Shown here: piece after piece, positions 63,482 through 64,000 of the stretch | Layout of the letters: each line of letters starts with the position of its first letter | How positions within the stretch are numbered: the stretch's first letter is position 1 | Origin: Rhodococcus xishaensis | Lineage (GTDB): Bacteria; Actinomycetota; Actinomycetes; Mycobacteriales; Mycobacteriaceae | Assembly (NCBI RefSeq): GCF_004011825.1 | Contig: NZ_RKLO01000003.1 | Span: 186,001 to 250,000 of the forward strand | Direction: 5' to 3' | Length of the DNA: 64,000 nt | The notes under the pieces: generated by a model | Seen by the model: only the letters and a program-made list of their open reading frames with translations | The model's database searches: none | What the model was told of the DNA's origin: nothing | Position numbers and translations under genes: made by a program

Positions 63482-64000
63482 TCATGCGCTCAGGTACCCA
63501 CGCAACACACGCGTCACCTCGGTGACCTGGTGGACCGCGACGTGCTCGTCCCTCTTGTGCGCCAGGTTCGGGTCGCCCGGTCCGTAGTTGACTGCTGGAA
63601 TCCCCAGCGCCGAGAAGCGCGAGACGTCCGTCCACCCGTACTTGGCGCGGTAGTGTCCGCCCGCTGCGCCGATCAGCGCCGCTGCCGCTGGGTCGGACAG
63701 CCCGGGCAGCGCCCCGGGCGAACTGTCGGTGACCTCCAAGCCCAGCTCGAGCCCTCCGAGCGCCGACGGATCGAACACCTCGCGCACGTGCGCGATCGCC
63801 CCCTCGACACTACGGTCCGGCGCGAACCGGAAGTTGACGTCCAACTGCGCGGCGTCGGGCACGACGTTGCCGGCGACCCCGCCCGAGATTCGCACCGCCG
63901 ACAGCCCCTCGCGATATACGCAGCCGTCTATGTCCACCGACCGCGCCTCGTACGCCGCAAGCCGCTCGAGGACCGGGGCAAGCTTGTGGATCGCATTGTC
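63482..64000 (-). CDS. dapE: Succinyl-diaminopimelate desuccinylase, C-terminal part (cut by window edge)
   Basis: The reading frame is open to the window end and encodes the last 172 residues of an M20-family metallopeptidase. Recognisable pieces are the dimerisation domain ([29 protein letters not shown]) and the C-terminal [18 protein letters not shown] with the metal-binding His. By the gene order it is DapE, of lysine and peptidoglycan diaminopimelate synthesis. It is the last gene of the dapE-LOG-fadD6 segment. The N-terminal catalytic domain lies outside the window. Confidence 0.88.
   Translation of the reverse strand, partial: DNAIHKLAPVLERLAAYEARSVDIDGCVYREGLSAVRISGGVAGNVVPDAAQLDVNFRFAPDRSVEGAIAHVREVFDPSALGGLELGLEVTDSSPGALPGLSDPAAAALIGAAGGHYRAKYGWTDVSRFSALGIPAVNYGPGDPNLAHKRDEHVAVHQVTEVTRVLRGYLSA

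Overview
The window is high-GC chromosomal DNA from a mycolic-acid-containing actinomycete, most likely Rhodococcus or a close relative. This rests on gene content and order. The fused 2-oxoglutarate decarboxylase/succinyltransferase kgd, the sigE-rseA-htrA-tatB block, mrp, glgC/glgA, tag, gpgS, folP2, fadD6, LOG-family genes and dapE occur in the order known from the Mycobacterium tuberculosis Rv1202-Rv1248 region, read in the opposite direction. I see no tRNA, rRNA, CRISPR array, insertion sequence or prophage.

Layout. (a) 41-2072: a TetR gene divergent from an FAD-dependent aldonolactone oxidase, with a dyad between them. (b) 2266-8598: a TetR-controlled catabolic cluster (SDR, saccharopine-dehydrogenase-like protein, acyl-CoA ligase, second SDR, medium-chain dehydrogenase) whose substrate I cannot name. 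(c) 8686-12942, minus strand: acyl-CoA ligase homologue, enoyl-CoA hydratase and adenine deaminase in a coupled operon, then an alpha/beta hydrolase. (d) 13095-20459: three tandem paralogues of a large ATP-binding LuxR-type regulator (about 790 aa each) with partly duplicated intergenic DNA. (e) 20600-31207: GNAT acetyltransferase, glutathionyl-hydroquinone-reductase-like protein, two lipoproteins (one DUF305), an unknown membrane protein, a hydrolase, an ABC ATPase/permease pair and a 1284-aa fused ABC exporter. (f) 31320-35072: kgd. (g) 35185-39208: TetR and a divergent Baeyer-Villiger monooxygenase/SDR/esterase operon. (h) 39203-45365, minus strand: LpqZ-like lipoprotein, malic enzyme with a long leader, small membrane protein, PHP phosphoesterase, SUFU-domain protein, membrane protein and a CitE-like lyase. 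(i) 45422-64000: the conserved mycobacterial-type block.

How the genes work together. kgd and malic enzyme sit at the 2-oxoglutarate and malate/pyruvate nodes. sigE, rseA, htrA and tatB form a cell-envelope stress and export unit, with an ECF-type promoter ahead of sigE that suggests autoregulation. glgC and glgA (divergent) make ADP-glucose and an alpha-glucan or maltose-1-phosphate product, and gpgS starts methylglucose lipopolysaccharide synthesis. The accessory half is dominated by CoA-ester, SDR and monooxygenase catabolism under local TetR repressors. The most unusual feature is the LuxR triplet: the DNA between copies 2 and 1 aligns without gaps to the DNA between copy 1 and the downstream hydrolase gene, so the copies and the hydrolase share promoter-proximal sequence.
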